From CAYVKM01 sp964452045 (lineage in GTDB: Bacteria; Calditrichota; Calditrichia; RBG-13-44-9): 17,159 nucleotides of DNA. The notes below the pieces were generated by a model, which had not been told where the DNA came from, did no database searches, and saw only the letters and a list, made by a program, of their open reading frames with translations. The stretch lies in NCBI GenBank assembly GCA_964452045.1, contig CAYVKM010000079.1, positions 1-17,159 of the forward strand. The letters run 5' to 3'. The position numbers were made by a program, and so were the translations under genes. This document shows, in pieces, positions 16,152 through 17,159 of the stretch. Position 1 is the first letter of the stretch. Every line of letters starts with the position of its first letter.

Positions 16152-17159
16152 TTATTCAATATAGACAATCGCAATCGTCACGTCGTCGCTCATTTCCTCC
16201 CGGGCACTGAATTTATGGATCTCTTCCAGTAAAGCTTCCTGGATAACCTGTGGCGCTTTACCATGTCTCTGCTTGACAAACTGGCTCAACCGTTCGGTTC
16301 CGAATTCTTCTCCCTCGCTGTTTTTTACTTCGGTGACGCCATCGGTATAAAAAATTAAATAATCACCTGACGAAAGATGGACAGTTTCCTGAAGATACTC
16401 CTGGTCTTTCAGAAAACCCAGAACAATACCACCTTTCTCCAGCAGAATTATTGAATCATCCTTCCGGATGAGAATGGGTGGATTGTGGCCGGCGTTGGTA
16501 AAGGTGATGGTGTGCTCTACCCTCTCAATAATACCAAAGAAAAAAGTGGCAAAGTAACCTTCGGTGGTGATCTCGGTCATCAGGTCATTTAGTTTCGAAA
16601 CGACCCCCGAAATAGGGAAATTACTCTTAGGTATGCTCCGGAAACTGGCGTAAAGTATTGCCATGAGAATGGATGCGGGTGCACCCTTGCCCGAGACATC
16701 CCCAATGGCAATTCCCAGTCTGGACTCGGACAACCGGAAAATATCATAATAATCCCCACCCACGATACGCGAGGCAATGTTGGCAAAACTTATTTTATAT
16801 CCCGGAAAATCCGGCGGTTCGGTTGGCAGAAGCGCCTTCTGAACTTTAGAGGCAACCACCAGCTCGCTGATCAAACGTTCCTTCTGCAGGGACTCTTCAT
16901 AAAGCTGGGCGTTTTCAATGGCAATCACTGCCTGGCTGGCGAAGGTCATCAGCAATTCCAGGTCAGCCGGGGTGAAGTGATTTATCCGGTCACTTTCCAG
17001 GGCAATTACGCCAACCACCTCTTCACCATTGAGTAGCGGTACGGTCGCCTGGGACTGGGTGGATTCTCGCACCGAGTAGTAATAGGGATCATTTTTCACA
17101 TCATTGACAATACTGGATTTTTTATTGCGTACTACCCAGCCATAACTTCCCAGATCCAG
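16152..17159 (-). CDS. GAF-domain PP2C/SpoIIE-type serine phosphatase (5' end outside window)
   Basis: The C-terminal 335 residues of a signalling phosphatase; the frame stays open to the window edge, so the start is missing. The visible part begins inside a GAF domain (Y-G-W-V-V-R-N-K-K, D-P-Y-Y-Y, A-T-V-P-L-L, G-V-I-A-L-E-S) whose last helix runs into a coiled-coil-like linker (N-A-Q-L-Y-E-E-S-L-Q-K-E-R). Then follows a SpoIIE/PPM domain: L-L-P-T-E-P-P, V-G-G-D-Y-Y-D-I-F, I-G-D-V-S-G-K-G-A-P-A-S, F-T-N-A-G-H-N-P-P, F-Y-T-D-G-V-T-E and S-D-D-V-T-I-A-I at the end. The metal-binding aspartates (G-G-D, G-D-V-S, T-D-G, S-D-D) are all present, so it should be active. Such RsbU-like proteins dephosphorylate anti-sigma-factor antagonists of the STAS type. 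No such partner lies in the window; it may be upstream, off the edge. Confidence 0.88.
   Translation of the reverse strand: MDLGSYGWVVRNKKSSIVNDVKNDPYYYSVRESTQSQATVPLLNGEEVVGVIALESDRINHFTPADLELLMTFASQAVIAIENAQLYEESLQKERLISELVVASKVQKALLPTEPPDFPGYKISFANIASRIVGGDYYDIFRLSESRLGIAIGDVSGKGAPASILMAILYASFRSIPKSNFPISGVVSKLNDLMTEITTEGYFATFFFGIIERVEHTITFTNAGHNPPILIRKDDSIILLEKGGIVLGFLKDQEYLQETVHLSSGDYLIFYTDGVTEVKNSEGEEFGTERLSQFVKQRHGKAPQVIQEALLEEIHKFSAREEMSDDVTIAIVYIE

Noticed and set aside
17097..17099. GTG as the start of the SpoIIE-type phosphatase
   Set aside because: The frame continues upstream to the window edge with typical GAF-domain sequence (G-W-V-V-R-N-K-K), so this GTG is an internal valine.
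1..17159. CRISPR arrays, tRNA or rRNA genes, insertion sequences, integrase remnants
   Set aside because: I read the intergenic spaces and saw no direct-repeat arrays, no cloverleaf-like sequence and no transposase or integrase motifs; the only periodic repeat is the coding VCBS array.

Overview
The window looks like a chromosomal segment of a Gram-negative bacterium of the FCB group (Fibrobacterota-Chlorobiota-Bacteroidota). The main evidence is the large secreted protein at 9083-13573. Its C-terminus reads Q-N-Y-P-N-P-F-N-P followed by an FlgD-like Ig fold, the hallmark of type A sorting domains of the type IX secretion system (T9SS). Clear Shine-Dalgarno sequences before some genes (GGAGGG before 9083, AAGGAGG before 14076) argue mildly against a typical Bacteroidota member. 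A lineage such as Calditrichota, KSB1 or Ignavibacteriota fits better, but the exact lineage is inference.

Layout. (1) 117-6963, plus strand: a tightly packed surface-glycan operon encoding a YfhO-type membrane protein, a GT4 glycosyltransferase, a D-glucuronyl C5-epimerase homologue, a second GT4 glycosyltransferase and a SAM-dependent methyltransferase. (2) 7034-8551, minus strand: a Wzx-like polysaccharide flippase, convergent with that operon. (3) 8552-9082: an AT-rich divergent intergenic region with a candidate promoter for the next gene. (4) 9083-13573, plus strand: a 1496-residue exported protein with seven calcium-loop VCBS/FG-GAP repeats, an ASPIC/UnbV domain, Ig-like domains and the T9SS sorting domain. 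(5) A hairpin at 13576-13600 ends the converging transcription units. (6) 13627 to the window end, minus strand: a run of four genes, read from the right edge: a GAF-SpoIIE (PP2C) phosphatase cut by the edge, a PAP2 membrane phosphatase, a two-TM potassium-channel-like protein with a TrkA/RCK module, and a DsrE-family lipoprotein.

How they work together (inference). Cluster 1 plus the flippase would assemble, modify and export a uronic-acid-containing glycan. The epimerase keeps all three tyrosines that correspond to the catalytic tyrosines of vertebrate heparan-sulfate glucuronyl C5-epimerase, so an iduronate-bearing polymer resembling heparosan is a real possibility. No polymerase, initiating phosphotransferase or UDP-glucose dehydrogenase is visible here. 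The T9SS protein is a likely cell-surface or secreted cargo. The right-hand minus-strand genes look like ordinary signalling and envelope functions.

Composition is mosaic. The first three genes and the right-hand block are moderately GC-rich. From the ATGA overlap at 4989 through the second GT4, methyltransferase, flippase and first part of the T9SS protein the DNA is very AT-rich. The composition rises again inside the T9SS gene, at inserted domains. The most interesting points are the epimerase-bearing glycan operon, the abrupt composition change at a translationally coupled gene junction, the nested domain design of the T9SS protein, and the unusual T-T-G-Y-R-E pore filter of the channel.
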